A DNA stretch of 64,000 nt from Marinobacter guineae (GCF_002744735.1 NZ_KZ319340.1:1087030-1151029), one strand, 5' to 3'. Shown: positions 18,144 through 28,075, counted from the first letter of the stretch. Numbers and translations: made by a program. The notes: a model not told the origin generated them from the letters alone.

Positions 18144-19262
18144 ATGAAAATCGGTGTGCCGAAGGAAGTCAAGAATCGTGAATACCGGGTTGGCATGACG
18201 CCGGCTGCGGTTCATGAACTTTGTGGCCATGACCATGAGGTTTTTGTCGAGACCGGGGCCGGCATTGCGATCGGATTTTCAGATGACGATTACCGACAGG
18301 CCGGGGCCAGGATTCTGGATACCGGAAAGGAGGTCTTCGATACGGCGGAACTGATCGTCAAGGTGAAGGAGCCCCAGGCCGAAGAACGGGCGATGCTGCG
18401 ACCGGATCACACGCTGTTCACCTACCTTCATCTGGCCCCGGACAAGCCACAAACCGATGATCTGGTGAAATCCGGCGCCACCTGCATTGCCTATGAAACC
18501 GTAACCGACCACGCCGGCCATTTACCCTTGCTGGCCCCCATGTCGGAAGTGGCTGGCCGGATGTCGATTCAGGCCGGGGCCCACTGCCTGGAAAAGGCCA
18601 TGGGAGGGCGGGGTGTACTGCTGGGTGGCGTGCCCGGGGTCAGCCCCGCACGGGTAGCGGTCGTAGGTGGAGGCGTGGTTGGCCAGAATGCCGTGGCCAT
18701 GGCCGTCGGGCTCGGTGCCCAGGTCACGGTGCTGGACCGCAACATGGAGGTGTTGCGGCATCTGGATCATCTCTATGGCAACCGGATAACCACTCTGTTT
18801 TCTACCGCCCAGACCCTGGATCAGGCGGTGACGGAATCGGATCTGGTTATTGGCAGTGTTCTTATTCCCGGTGCCTCGGCACCGAAGCTTATAACCCGGG
18901 ACATGATCCGGCGAATGCCGGAAGGTAGCGTGATCGTGGATGTGGCCATTGATCAGGGAGGCTGTGCCGAAACCTCCAGGGCAACAACCCACGATGATCC
19001 CACGTATATTGTTGATGGTGTGGTACATTACTGCGTGGCTAATATGCCCGGTGCCGTGGCGCGTACGTCGACACTGGCCCTGAATAATGTGACCCTGCCG
19101 TTCGTAGCGGCGCTGGCCAACAAGGGCCCGGACCGGGCAATGAAGGAAGATCCGCACCTGAGGGCCGGGCTCAATGTAGCTGCAGGCAAGGTGACCTACA
19201 GGGAAGTGGCGGAAGCTACCGGGCACCCATACACAAACCCTGAATCCCTGTTGGGATCCTGA
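18144..19262 (+). CDS. ald: Alanine dehydrogenase
   Basis: 372 residues from ATG 18144, supported by GGAGGC just upstream and by the usual family length of about 371. The N-terminal substrate domain starts with [20 protein letters not shown], and the NAD fold has [15 protein letters not shown]. The family's catalytic Lys, His and Asp regions are visible ([20 protein letters not shown]). The enzyme reversibly turns L-alanine and NAD+ into pyruvate, ammonia and NADH. A GST-like gene follows after 22 bp and is probably in the same transcript. Confidence 0.95.
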   Translation: MKIGVPKEVKNREYRVGMTPAAVHELCGHDHEVFVETGAGIAIGFSDDDYRQAGARILDTGKEVFDTAELIVKVKEPQAEERAMLRPDHTLFTYLHLAPDKPQTDDLVKSGATCIAYETVTDHAGHLPLLAPMSEVAGRMSIQAGAHCLEKAMGGRGVLLGGVPGVSPARVAVVGGGVVGQNAVAMAVGLGAQVTVLDRNMEVLRHLDHLYGNRITTLFSTAQTLDQAVTESDLVIGSVLIPGASAPKLITRDMIRRMPEGSVIVDVAIDQGGCAETSRATTHDDPTYIVDGVVHYCVANMPGAVARTSTLALNNVTLPFVAALANKGPDRAMKEDPHLRAGLNVAAGKVTYREVAEATGHPYTNPESLLGS

Positions 19263-19284
19263 GCGGGAAACACTCGGAGAAACC

Positions 19285-19857
19285 ATGAAACTGATCGGCT
19301 CCACCACCTCGCCTTACGTCAGGCGCATCCGGATTCTGCTGGATGAAGAGCGCTATGAATTTCTGAATCTCGACATCTATGGTGAAGACAGGGACGAATT
19401 AAGACGTAACAACCCGACCCTGAAAATCCCGGTTCTCGAAGACGAAGGCCAGGAAATCTACGATTCCCGGATAATCGCCCGCTACATCAGTGCCAAGCAG
19501 GGCAGGGATCCGCTGACCTGGGATCAACAGAACCAGCTGACCATGATCGACGGTGCCAATGATTCTGCGGTTACCATGCTGCTGTCAGAGCGTTCGGGGA
19601 TTGATACCAGCCAGGACCTGATGTTCTACAACCTCCAGCGTGAGCGGATCATGACCACGCTGCGTACTCTGGCGGCGATGGTGGAAGATGGTCAGTTCGA
19701 GACCTGGAATTACCCGGCGATCTGCCTCTATTGCATGGTGGACTGGCTGGATTTCCGTGATCTTGTGGATTTCACAGGCGTGGAAAGCCTCCTGGCGTTC
19801 CGCGACAGCCGCAAGGACTATCCCTGGGTCGCCGAGACCGACCCCCGCAATTCCTGA
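19285..19857 (+). CDS. Glutathione S-transferase family protein
   Basis: 190 residues. The N-terminal thioredoxin-like domain reads MKLIGSTTSPYVRRIRILL, with Ser/Tyr where the catalytic residue of bacterial GSTs lies, and the cis-Pro motif KIPVLEDEGQ plus DSRIIARYI for glutathione contact. The C-terminal helical domain is short. The reaction and substrate cannot be told. It follows ald by 22 bp on the same strand, and a hairpin lies just after it. Confidence 0.8.
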   Translation: MKLIGSTTSPYVRRIRILLDEERYEFLNLDIYGEDRDELRRNNPTLKIPVLEDEGQEIYDSRIIARYISAKQGRDPLTWDQQNQLTMIDGANDSAVTMLLSERSGIDTSQDLMFYNLQRERIMTTLRTLAAMVEDGQFETWNYPAICLYCMVDWLDFRDLVDFTGVESLLAFRDSRKDYPWVAETDPRNS

Positions 19858-19863
19858 TGACTG

Positions 19864-19885
19864 GCGGCCGGTTCTTGCCGGTCGC
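19864..19885 (+). terminator. Hairpin after the GST gene
   Basis: GCGGCCGG (19864-19871) pairs with CCGGTCGC (19878-19885), one G-T wobble, 6-nt loop, 6 bp past the stop codon. The following ACTTATTTG is only moderately T-rich. Confidence 0.45.
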
Positions 19886-20042
19886 ACTTATTTGAATTCA
19901 GGATTACGAACACTTTTTGACCGGTTCCCCTTTCCACTCTTCCATTCTTGACTATAGTTAATTTCAAGAAACGGTTGCTGATCCGACAGTTTCCGGATTC
20001 CGTATTTCACAATACCAACAACAGAAAAAAGGGGGGTTGTCC

Positions 20043-20654
20043 ATGCTCCTGTCACACGCGTTCGGTCTCTTCACCCATCCTGATGAAGAGTGGTCTTCCA
20101 TTCAAAAAGAACATGAAACGCCACGCCGGGTCTATGTTGCCTATGTCGTTGTTCTGGCAGCTATTGCACCAATCTGCGCCTACATCTCGACGGCATATTT
20201 TGGCTGGACGGTGGGTAATGAGCGCTTGATCAAGCTGACGGAAATCAGCGCGTTGCAACTCAGTGTGCTGACCTATCTGGCGATGCTCATTGGTGTATTT
20301 GCCCTGGGTTTTGCCATCAACTGGATGGCGAAAACCTACGGCGCCAAGGAGGAGCACGTGCCCTCCAATGCAATTGCGCTGGCGGCCTATTCCTGTACAC
20401 CGCTGTTCCTGGCAGGCTTTGCTCTGCTGTATCCGGTCCCCTGGTTCAACGCTATCGTGTTCCTTATCGCGGCCGCCTATGGCGCCTGGCTCATGTATAA
20501 CGGTCTTCCGATTGTCATGGGTATCGAAAAGGAGCGGGCGGTTATGTACGTCGGCGCATTGCTCACCGTAGCCCTGGTCATTCTGGTTTCCACCCGGGTT
20601 GGTTCAGTGATTATCTGGAACCTCGGTGTAGGGCCGGTCTTCATCAGCGGATAG
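20043..20654 (+). CDS. Yip1-family membrane protein
   Basis: 203 residues from ATG 20043, preceded by a run of six G residues at 20031-20036. The N-terminus (HAFGLFTHPDEEWSSIQKE) is the usual cytoplasmic start of bacterial Yip1/DUF1282 proteins, followed by five hydrophobic helices. Bacterial members have no settled function. The gene stands alone, with a strong terminator after it. Confidence 0.7.
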   Translation: MLLSHAFGLFTHPDEEWSSIQKEHETPRRVYVAYVVVLAAIAPICAYISTAYFGWTVGNERLIKLTEISALQLSVLTYLAMLIGVFALGFAINWMAKTYGAKEEHVPSNAIALAAYSCTPLFLAGFALLYPVPWFNAIVFLIAAAYGAWLMYNGLPIVMGIEKERAVMYVGALLTVALVILVSTRVGSVIIWNLGVGPVFISG

Positions 20655-20676
20655 ATTCGCTGTAATCAAGTCATAA

Positions 20677-20713
20677 CAAGGAAAAGGGGAGCTGAATGCT
20701 CCCCTTTTCCTTG
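20677..20713 (+). terminator. Terminator after the Yip1-like gene
   Basis: A perfect 16-bp stem, arms 20677-20692 and 20698-20713, with a 5-nt loop lies 22 bp past the stop codon. The right arm contains TTTT, and an A-rich left arm makes it work in both directions. Confidence 0.8.
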
Positions 20714-20876
20714 GTTTGGGCTTATCCGCGGTGATTGTCGCGATTTGCCATCCCTCTGTCGTAATTTGGCAATGCGTTCTTAACGAAGCCCGACTAGGTT
20801 CTTCTGTTGGAGTAGTAACGGCGCGGACCGCAAGAAGCCGATGCTGCAAAGGACGAACGCAGGGGATGACATTACA

Positions 20877-22622
20877 ATGAAACGACTGACACGAAGGGAT
20901 TTTCTGAAAGCATCGGCCATGGGCATGGGTGCGGTTGTGATTTCTACCGGCCTGGCCGGCTGTGTGCTGGACAGCTCCGATGAGCGGACCATCAGTTTCA
21001 CCCACGGTGTGGCAAGTGGTGACCCACTTGCCGACGGCGTCGTGTTGTGGACTCGCGCCGTGCCAGAGAAGGGCCAGGATCGCCCGGTTGGGGTGGCATG
21101 GGAAGTGGCCACAGATGAGGCCTTTGAGTACCTTGTCCATTCAGGTACGGCAGAAGCAGCAAAGGCCCATGACTTTACCGTCAAGGTGGATGTCCGGGGG
21201 TTGGCGCCCGGGCAGACCTACTATTACCGTTTCAAGACCACCGACAGTGGCTCCCCGGTCGGCATGACCCGAACCCTGCCGGAAGGTAGTGTCGAGTCTG
21301 TGCGCCTGGCAGTGGTGTCCTGTTCCAATTATCCGGCCGGTTACTTCAATGTGTACCGTGAGGTCAGCAAGCAGAGCGATCTCGATGCGGTGGTGCATCT
21401 GGGTGACTACATTTACGAATACAGCTCCGAGAGCAGCAGTTACGCGGCCGGTGATGCCGCCGCACTGGGCCGAACCTTTCCGGAAAACAACAACCTGGAA
21501 CTGATTGAACTGGCGGATTACCGACGGCGCTATGCCATCTATCGGGCTGACGAGGATCTTCAGTTCCTGCACGCCAGGGTGCCGTTCATAGTGGTCTGGG
21601 ATGACCATGAAGTGGCCAACGACACCTGGAAGGAAGGTGCCGAGAATCACGATGACGGGGAAGGGGATTTTGCCGAGCGCAAACTCAGTGCCCTGAAGGC
21701 CTATTTTGAATGGATGCCAATCCGTCCGGTGATTGAGGGCAGCGACGAGGCTATTTTCCGTACTTTCCGGTTCGGAAATCTTGTGGACCTGCATATGTTG
21801 GATACCCGCATCATCGGCCGGGATCAGCAACTGGACTACATGGATTACTTCACTGGAGAAGGACTGGATGCAGCCCGGTTTACTGCCGATGTGGGCAGCC
21901 AGAACCGCACTCTGCTTGGTGCTGAGCAGCTGCTCTGGCTGCAGGCTTCCCTGAATTATTCCAGTGCCACCTGGCAGGTGCTGGGCCAGCAGGTACTGAT
22001 GGGCAGGATGAATCTGCCCGCCGAACTGCTGGTGGCGATTGCGACCGAACAGTTTGAAGGGTTGCCGGCGAATCTGGCTGAGCTCGCCCAGCTCAAGGCC
22101 CGGGCTTTGCAGGGTGATCCGAGCCTGACTGCCACGGAGCTGGCGCGGATTACCACGGTTGCGCCCTACAATCTTGATGCCTGGGACGGCTATCAATACG
22201 AGCGGGAAGTGGTGCTGGGTACCGTCAAGGCCCTCGACAAGAATCTGGTGGTGCTGGCCGGTGATACCCACAACGCCTGGGCCAATAACCTGAAAGACAG
22301 GAACGGTGATCAGATTGGTGTGGAATTCGCCACTTCCTCTGTCACCTCACCGGGCCTCGAAGAGTATCTGGGCATACCCAACGAAATGATTCAGGGCGCG
22401 GAACAGGCCATCGGTCTTCTGGTGGATGATCTGGATTACCTGAACGTGAATCAGCGGGGTTATATGGTGGTGTCCTTTACCCCGGAAGAGGCGAGGGCGG
22501 ACTGGTATTTCGTGGATACCATCAAGTCACGGGGTTATCAGATTGATGCTTCGCGAACCTCATCCCGCAGGGTATTGCCAGGGCAGGGCAATCGCACCGT
22601 TGAAAACGTAGCCACGGGGTAA
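20877..22622 (+). CDS. phoD: Tat-exported alkaline phosphatase PhoD
   Basis: 581 residues from ATG 20877. A twin-arginine signal (LTRRDFLKASAMG) and a Cys at a possible lipobox (LAGC) mark export; the following FTHGVASGDPLADGVVLWTR is typical of PhoD. Metal-site motifs are VVHLGDYIYEY, VVWDDHEVANDTW and LAGDTHNAWA. PhoD is a Ca/Fe-dependent phosphodiesterase-monoesterase that frees phosphate from organic esters. Upstream, CTGTCGTAATTTGGCAAT (near 20757) is a very weak Pho-box look-alike. Control by PhoB is likely from family knowledge but not proven here. Confidence 0.92.
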   Translation: MKRLTRRDFLKASAMGMGAVVISTGLAGCVLDSSDERTISFTHGVASGDPLADGVVLWTRAVPEKGQDRPVGVAWEVATDEAFEYLVHSGTAEAAKAHDFTVKVDVRGLAPGQTYYYRFKTTDSGSPVGMTRTLPEGSVESVRLAVVSCSNYPAGYFNVYREVSKQSDLDAVVHLGDYIYEYSSESSSYAAGDAAALGRTFPENNNLELIELADYRRRYAIYRADEDLQFLHARVPFIVVWDDHEVANDTWKEGAENHDDGEGDFAERKLSALKAYFEWMPIRPVIEGSDEAIFRTFRFGNLVDLHMLDTRIIGRDQQLDYMDYFTGEGLDAARFTADVGSQNRTLLGAEQLLWLQASLNYSSATWQVLGQQVLMGRMNLPAELLVAIATEQFEGLPANLAELAQLKARALQGDPSLTATELARITTVAPYNLDAWDGYQYEREVVLGTVKALDKNLVVLAGDTHNAWANNLKDRNGDQIGVEFATSSVTSPGLEEYLGIPNEMIQGAEQAIGLLVDDLDYLNVNQRGYMVVSFTPEEARADWYFVDTIKSRGYQIDASRTSSRRVLPGQGNRTVENVATG

Positions 22623-22730
22623 AGAAACAGCCCTTACCGTTAGCTATCCTGTCCTTGATGCAGCGCAAGCCACCCCGGGTCCGTCCCGGGGTTTAATGGT
22701 GGTATCACGGGGACAGGGAGAAATGACGGC

Positions 22731-25457
22731 ATGGCAGAGTCCGAAGAGCGGAACAACGGCGAGCCGCACCAGCAGACCACAGAATGGCATGTTCTTGGGC
22801 CGGTGTCCGTCAGGGAACAACTGGAGGCAAGGGCTCCCCTGTCTGCCGAGGAAGCTCAGAATCGCCTGACCCAGTATGGTCCCAATGCCCTGCCAGAAGC
22901 CCGCGCAAAGGGGCCGTGGGCCCGGCTGGGCCGGCAGCTCAGGAATTTTCTGATCTATGTGCTGGCGATGGCTGCCGTGATTACGGCCAGCCTCGGCCAC
23001 TGGGTAGACGCCGGGGTGATCATGGCGGTCGTCGTTCTTCAGACCCTGGTGGGCTTTATCCAGGAGGGAAAAGCCGAGCAGGCTTTGTCGGCCATCCGCC
23101 ACATGCTGGCTCCCAAGGCCCGGGTGGTAAGGGCCGATGGCCAGCACCAGATCGACGCAGCCGGGCTGGTTCCGGGTGACACCGTTCTGCTGGAGCCTGG
23201 CGACCGGGTTCCCGCCGACCTTCGTCTGGAAAAGTCCCACAACCTGAAAATCGACGAAGCCATTCTCACCGGCGAATCCGAGGCTGTCGATAAATCGACT
23301 GAGGCGGTTACTTCGGATGCTGCGCTTGGGGACCAGGCCGGTATGGCTTTCTCGGGCACCATGGTTGCCACCGGGACCGGTAGGGGCATCGTGGTCCGAA
23401 CCGGGGCCGATACTGAAATCGGCCGCATATCCGGGTTGCTCGCCCAGACCACAACCCTGAAAACACCATTGCTGGAACAGATGGACAAGTTCGCCCGTAT
23501 TTTGTCCATTATTGTCATCGTTGCCGGCATTGCGATTTTCTTTGGCGGACTTTGGTTCAGCGGCTTACCGTTCCGGGAACTGTTCATGGCCGTGGTGGGG
23601 CTTACGGTTGCAGCCATTCCCGAAGGCCTGCCCGCGATCCTCACCATTACCCTGGCTATCGGCGTACGCCAGATGGCCCGCCGAAAAGCGGTGGTCCGGC
23701 GAATGCCGGTGATCGAGACGCTCGGCGCCGTCTCGGTGATCTGCTCTGATAAAACGGGAACCCTGACCCGTAACGAAATGATGGTAACCCGGGCAGTGTT
23801 GTCTGGTGCCCGGCTGGAGGTGACCGGGGAAGGGTACGATTTTGATGGCGCGGTGAACGGTGACAGCGGCCAGTTGGCGGAGTCGCCCCAGCTGGGCGAG
23901 CTGGCACGGGCAGCGGCGCTGTGCAACGACGCCCATGTGCACCACGATTCCGGCCGGGTCCGTATCAATGGCGATCCGATGGAAGCCGCGCTCTCGGTGT
24001 TTGCCCGTAAAGCCGGATTTGATGTGGAAAGCGGAGCCACCCACTGGCCCCGGAAAGACGAAATCCCCTTCGATACCCAGAATCGCTTTATGGCCACACT
24101 GAACCACGATCATCATGGCCACAGTGTTATCTACCTCAAGGGTGCGCCGGAACGTATTCTCGAGATGTGTGCCAGCGAGGTTGCCGAGTCCGGTGAGACC
24201 ACGGCCCTGAACCGGGCGTTTTGGGATCAGGTGATTACCGAGATGGCATCCGAGGGGCTCAGGGTGCTCGCTCTGGCCCGTAAACCTGCGGAGCAGGGTT
24301 TCACGGAGCTGGCCATCGAAGATCTGGAGGAGGGCGCGGAGCTGCTCGGTCTGGTCGGATTACTGGATCCGCCCCGGCAGGAGGCAATCCGGGCCATAGC
24401 CGACTGCCACGACGCTGGAATCCGGGTCAAGATGATCACCGGAGACCATGGGGTAACAGCCGGGGCGATTGCCCGGAAGCTGGGGCTGAAAAATACCAAG
24501 CGGGTGCTGACAGGCAAGGAACTGGACCATCTCGATGATGATCAGCTACGTGACCTTGTAGGCGACGTGGATGTTTTCGCCCGCACCAGTCCTGAACACA
24601 AGCTGAGACTGGTGAAAGCACTTCAGGCCTTACATGGTGTGGTTGCCATGACCGGCGACGGAGTAAATGACGCGCCTGCTCTGAAACGGGCGGATGTGGG
24701 AATTGCCATGGGAGTCAAGGGGTCCGAAGCGGCCCGGGAGGCATCTTCGGTGGTGTTGCTGGATGATAACTTTGCCAGCATTGCCGCAGCCGTGCGCGAG
24801 GGCAGGACCGTTTACACCAACCTGAAAAAAGGCATTGCCTTCATGCTGCCGATCAATGGTGGCGAATCCATCAGCCTGATCACCGCCCTGCTTCTGGGGT
24901 TGACCCTGCCGATCTCCGCCCTGCAGATTCTCTGGGTCAACATGGTCAGCTCTGTTGTTCTGGCCATGACCCTGGCGTTCGAGCCGGCGGAGCCGGATGT
25001 CATGAAGCATCCGCCCCGGGCCCGGGATGAATCCCTGCTTCGGGGGTTCGTAGTCTGGCGGGTGGCCTTTGTTTCGCTGCTTTTCCTTGTGGGCATCTTC
25101 GCGGCCTGGTACTGGGCCATGCACCATTATGGCAGTGAAACCACGGCCCGCACTCTGGCGGTCAACACACTGGTGGCCATGGAGATGTTTTACCTGTTTG
25201 CGGTGCGGTACCTGGACAGCGCCTCGATTACCCTGCGCGGTGTTCTGGGCACGCCGATTGTGTTACTGGCAGTGGCAGCCGTGATTGCATTGCAATTGCT
25301 GTTCACCTATCTGCCGTGGTTCAACCGTACCTTTGGCAGCGAGGCGTTGAGCCTCGATATGCTTGCCTTTGCAGCCGGATCCGGCGTAGCTCTTCTGGTG
25401 ATTCTGGAGCTTGAGACCGCGTTGAGAAAACGCCTGCTCAGGGCAGGCCCCGGGTAA
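22731..25457 (+). CDS. P-type cation-transporting ATPase (P2, Mna/PMA1-like)
   Basis: 908 residues. Visible parts are an N-terminal cation-ATPase domain, the TGES actuator loop (ILTGESEAVDK), the phosphorylation site DKTGTLTRNE, the KGAPE nucleotide site and the hinge TGDGVNDAPAL. M4 reads AAIPEGLPAILT, as in Ca2+ pumps. M6 reads WVNMVSSVVLAMTLAFEP: the Asn is kept, but the Asp that follows in Ca2+ pumps is Ser. This fits a less-studied bacterial group that includes a Na+-ATPase (Mna) and cyanobacterial PMA1. The ion is therefore uncertain. Its stop codon overlaps the convergent phosphoketolase gene by 20 bp. Confidence 0.88.
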   Translation: MAESEERNNGEPHQQTTEWHVLGPVSVREQLEARAPLSAEEAQNRLTQYGPNALPEARAKGPWARLGRQLRNFLIYVLAMAAVITASLGHWVDAGVIMAVVVLQTLVGFIQEGKAEQALSAIRHMLAPKARVVRADGQHQIDAAGLVPGDTVLLEPGDRVPADLRLEKSHNLKIDEAILTGESEAVDKSTEAVTSDAALGDQAGMAFSGTMVATGTGRGIVVRTGADTEIGRISGLLAQTTTLKTPLLEQMDKFARILSIIVIVAGIAIFFGGLWFSGLPFRELFMAVVGLTVAAIPEGLPAILTITLAIGVRQMARRKAVVRRMPVIETLGAVSVICSDKTGTLTRNEMMVTRAVLSGARLEVTGEGYDFDGAVNGDSGQLAESPQLGELARAAALCNDAHVHHDSGRVRINGDPMEAALSVFARKAGFDVESGATHWPRKDEIPFDTQNRFMATLNHDHHGHSVIYLKGAPERILEMCASEVAESGETTALNRAFWDQVITEMASEGLRVLALARKPAEQGFTELAIEDLEEGAELLGLVGLLDPPRQEAIRAIADCHDAGIRVKMITGDHGVTAGAIARKLGLKNTKRVLTGKELDHLDDDQLRDLVGDVDVFARTSPEHKLRLVKALQALHGVVAMTGDGVNDAPALKRADVGIAMGVKGSEAAREASSVVLLDDNFASIAAAVREGRTVYTNLKKGIAFMLPINGGESISLITALLLGLTLPISALQILWVNMVSSVVLAMTLAFEPAEPDVMKHPPRARDESLLRGFVVWRVAFVSLLFLVGIFAAWYWAMHHYGSETTARTLAVNTLVAMEMFYLFAVRYLDSASITLRGVLGTPIVLLAVAAVIALQLLFTYLPWFNRTFGSEALSLDMLAFAAGSGVALLVILELETALRKRLLRAGPG

Positions 25458-27855
25458 TCACGGCAGGGTCCCCCCGGCCTTCCACTGCAGCCAGTTCGGC
25501 ACTGGACAGCCACTCACCGGGCGGCTTGTCCATAACGCTGGCGCAGGCGGCCAGGGTATGGCCCCAGGAGCAGCCATTGGCGAACAGCATGCCTGCCTCA
25601 TTCAAGGTGCCGCCCCGGTTGATGTAGCCAAGAACACGTGTTCGCGAAGGCTCAGGGAACAGGGGATACAGATGCCCGCGGAATACTTCCGGGCGCATGT
25701 GGGTAAGGGCGACCCGGCAATGAATGCGGTGGGGGAATAACCGCTCGCGTTCAAATTCAGATAGGCAGGTCCGGGCTTCCATGGTGTCCCGTGGCTGGCG
25801 GAACCGCCCGGGCTCCTGAATGTAGACCAGCCTGAACGGTGTGCCGGTTTCCCGAAGGCGCTCGCAAGCCCGTATAGCTTCAGACAACTGGTAGGCGCCG
25901 TTGGCCATCAGGAGCAGCGGCTCGCCGGCAGAAGTGTCCTCGTCCACCACCAGGGCGCCGTGCCTGGCCAGCAAGTCGGCTTCCCGGGTGTCAAAGACGC
26001 AGGGCCGTTCCCGCTTCGGGATCACCATGCAGCTTATTCTGCCCCGCTCGCTGAACACCGATGGCAGTGAGGCGAGTGTGCTGTTGTAGTCCGCGGGAAA
26101 CAGAACCCGCGAAACGTCGTTCATTTCCCCCAACAGGCTCTCGCAGAAGGTGGTGTCCTGATGGGATTGCTCGTTCTTGCCGTTTTCCCAGGTGTGGGAC
26201 GTCGCGATCACGGGCAGGCCAAGCCAGCGCGGGGGCCGACCAACCTCTTTCTGGTGCCGGGCAAAGATCAGTTCCTGGCGAATGGCCCCGAGCATTTTCA
26301 CACAGAAGGCTTCGTAACTGGCTACCAGGTTCAGCCCGGCCTTGTTGGCCAGACAGGCGGACACCACAGCCTCCTCGTTGAGGGCGGTGATGATCTGGCC
26401 GTGAACCGACTCCTGATCATTTTCCGGATCGTTGACCCGGTGTTTCAGATCCTCCAGCACACCGCCAAGCCGGTTGCTCGCCAGCTCGTCCGGGTTGCCC
26501 ACTCTGGCTCTGAGGCCAGGATTCTCTGCCACCAGCGCCCGGAAAAAGTCATCCACCGCCTTCATGGGAGAGGTGCGATCCGTGTCGGCTGGCAGCTTTG
26601 GAATCACCGGGTCCGGCGGGTTGCGGGTTGCCAGGGCGTGATCCCGTTCCAGCGGGCGGACCTGCTGTGGGTGCTGATTCAGCCGGGTCATGCAGTTTTG
26701 AAGTTCATCCGGTGCCACCCATAAACGGGCCGCGTGTTCATTGAACAACTCCCGGGCACGGGCATCCATACGGGGGTTTCCTGGAAGCGGCAGGTTGTGG
26801 GCGGCATTGCTGCCGGCCCCGTAAAACCCGTAGCCCTTGACCGTTTCCGCGATGCCGTAGGGCACCCGAACCGGGTAGCCACTTTCACCTCTCAGCGCCG
26901 CCTCGCCATTGGCGGCAAGTGCCTGTTCCATCTCGTAGATGGCGCATACAAACGCAGCAGGGTCCCGGCCATCAAACCGGAAGGGCACGAAGCCGCGGTG
27001 TTCCAGGTGCGCCTCAAAGCGCTCAAGGCCAGCGCGGGTCCCCAGCTCGGTGCGCTGCTCAATGCGACGGCCATTGGCAATCATCACCGGCATTACGGCG
27101 CCGCAGTCCTCTGCCCGCCACCAGCGGGGAATCCAGTCGCTGCCCTTCTGTTCTTCGGCGGCACCGTCAGACAGGAACGCGACCAGAGACTCTCCGGGTA
27201 GCGGCATGTGGGCATACTGAAGCTCGGCGAATCCCAGGTAGCCGCCTTCCAGAATGCCGCCGGCCGTGTGCGGATTAACATGGCTCCCCAGGGGCGCAGC
27301 CATGGTTCCATCCGGGTTCTGCCGGTAGCTGTAGAAATCGGCCACCAGAGCCGAGAGTCCGTCCGGGCCGCGATAGCGCTCCTTCTGTTCCGGGTGCAGG
27401 TTGCCGGTAAGCACATTCAGGGCTTCCACCGCGGCCACGCAGTGGCCCTGACCCATCAGCCAGCTTCGGGTGCGCCCGGTCAGGTTGTTCAGTGCCAGAT
27501 AGGCAGCATAGGCGGGCACCATATTCAGGGCGCCGCCGGTATGGCCTTCCGGGTTGGTCTTGAAATCCTGGGAGGCCAGTGGTTGCCCGGAGACATCCAC
27601 CCGCCGGGCATAGGTCATATGCACCACCAGCCACAGCCCGGCACTGGTCAGACGGTCCAGGTCCGCAAGCTGGCAATAGACCGCTGCCGCATCGGGCTGA
27701 TGTCCGGCGGCGACAAGGTGCTCTGCGAGGACCCGTACCCGCTGTCGGGTTTCCTCTCCATGATGGACAACGCCATAACCGTCGCACCAGCGCCGGTAAT
27801 CCGGGCAGTCCGAAGCGGTGTTATCCACCGGTGCTGGTGGAATTGGTGATGGCAT
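25438..27855 (-). CDS. Divergent phosphoketolase-like ThDP enzyme
   Basis: 805 residues from ATG 27855, with GGAG 8 bp upstream; an in-frame start at 27900 is less likely. It resembles Xfp phosphoketolases along its length: GHTGGALNMVPAY and GQGHCVAAVEAL near the N-terminus, LSDGAAEEQKGSDWIP for ThDP/Mg binding, and TSHTWENGKNEQSHQD where standard phosphoketolases have a TSH..W..DHNGFSHQDPG segment. The change of that segment sets it apart. Relatives are sometimes annotated as xylulose-5-phosphate 3-epimerase. It should act on xylulose 5-phosphate or a related sugar phosphate; the exact reaction is open. Confidence 0.75.
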   Translation of the reverse strand: MPSPIPPAPVDNTASDCPDYRRWCDGYGVVHHGEETRQRVRVLAEHLVAAGHQPDAAAVYCQLADLDRLTSAGLWLVVHMTYARRVDVSGQPLASQDFKTNPEGHTGGALNMVPAYAAYLALNNLTGRTRSWLMGQGHCVAAVEALNVLTGNLHPEQKERYRGPDGLSALVADFYSYRQNPDGTMAAPLGSHVNPHTAGGILEGGYLGFAELQYAHMPLPGESLVAFLSDGAAEEQKGSDWIPRWWRAEDCGAVMPVMIANGRRIEQRTELGTRAGLERFEAHLEHRGFVPFRFDGRDPAAFVCAIYEMEQALAANGEAALRGESGYPVRVPYGIAETVKGYGFYGAGSNAAHNLPLPGNPRMDARARELFNEHAARLWVAPDELQNCMTRLNQHPQQVRPLERDHALATRNPPDPVIPKLPADTDRTSPMKAVDDFFRALVAENPGLRARVGNPDELASNRLGGVLEDLKHRVNDPENDQESVHGQIITALNEEAVVSACLANKAGLNLVASYEAFCVKMLGAIRQELIFARHQKEVGRPPRWLGLPVIATSHTWENGKNEQSHQDTTFCESLLGEMNDVSRVLFPADYNSTLASLPSVFSERGRISCMVIPKRERPCVFDTREADLLARHGALVVDEDTSAGEPLLLMANGAYQLSEAIRACERLRETGTPFRLVYIQEPGRFRQPRDTMEARTCLSEFERERLFPHRIHCRVALTHMRPEVFRGHLYPLFPEPSRTRVLGYINRGGTLNEAGMLFANGCSWGHTLAACASVMDKPPGEWLSSAELAAVEGRGDPAVITRGLP

Positions 27856-27966
27856 GTTGTGTCTCCATGGCTCCAGTGTGTCAGAGGATTGTAAAACCAC
27901 CTCTGAAGGCAGCTATTGATGCAGGTCATTCGGAAATACATCTTTTTGGCGCCGATGCACGGAGGA

Positions 27967-28075
27967 GCAGGCGAGGGGAAGGCCTTGCCAAAATCGTGCG
28001 GAGCCATGGATGGCGGAGCCGAGCGTACAGGGAGGTATTTACAGCGTATTTTGGCAAGGCCTTCCCCTCGCCTGC
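27967..28075 (+). repeat. Variable-stem hairpin element, copy 2
   Basis: Arms 27967-27994 and 28048-28075 are perfectly complementary over 28 bp. The 53-nt loop has GCCATGGATGGC (28003-28014) and GTACAGGGAGGTA (28025-28037). This is the one copy that lies between divergent genes: the phosphoketolase-like gene starts at 27855 and ilvD at 28159. The loop motif is in the ilvD sense. The element fills most of this 303-bp gap, and short ORFs across it look spurious. Confidence 0.85.

Noticed and set aside
20757..20774. Pho box before phoD
   Set aside because: Only the first half (CTGTCGT) fits; the second half matches 3 of 7 positions, close to chance.
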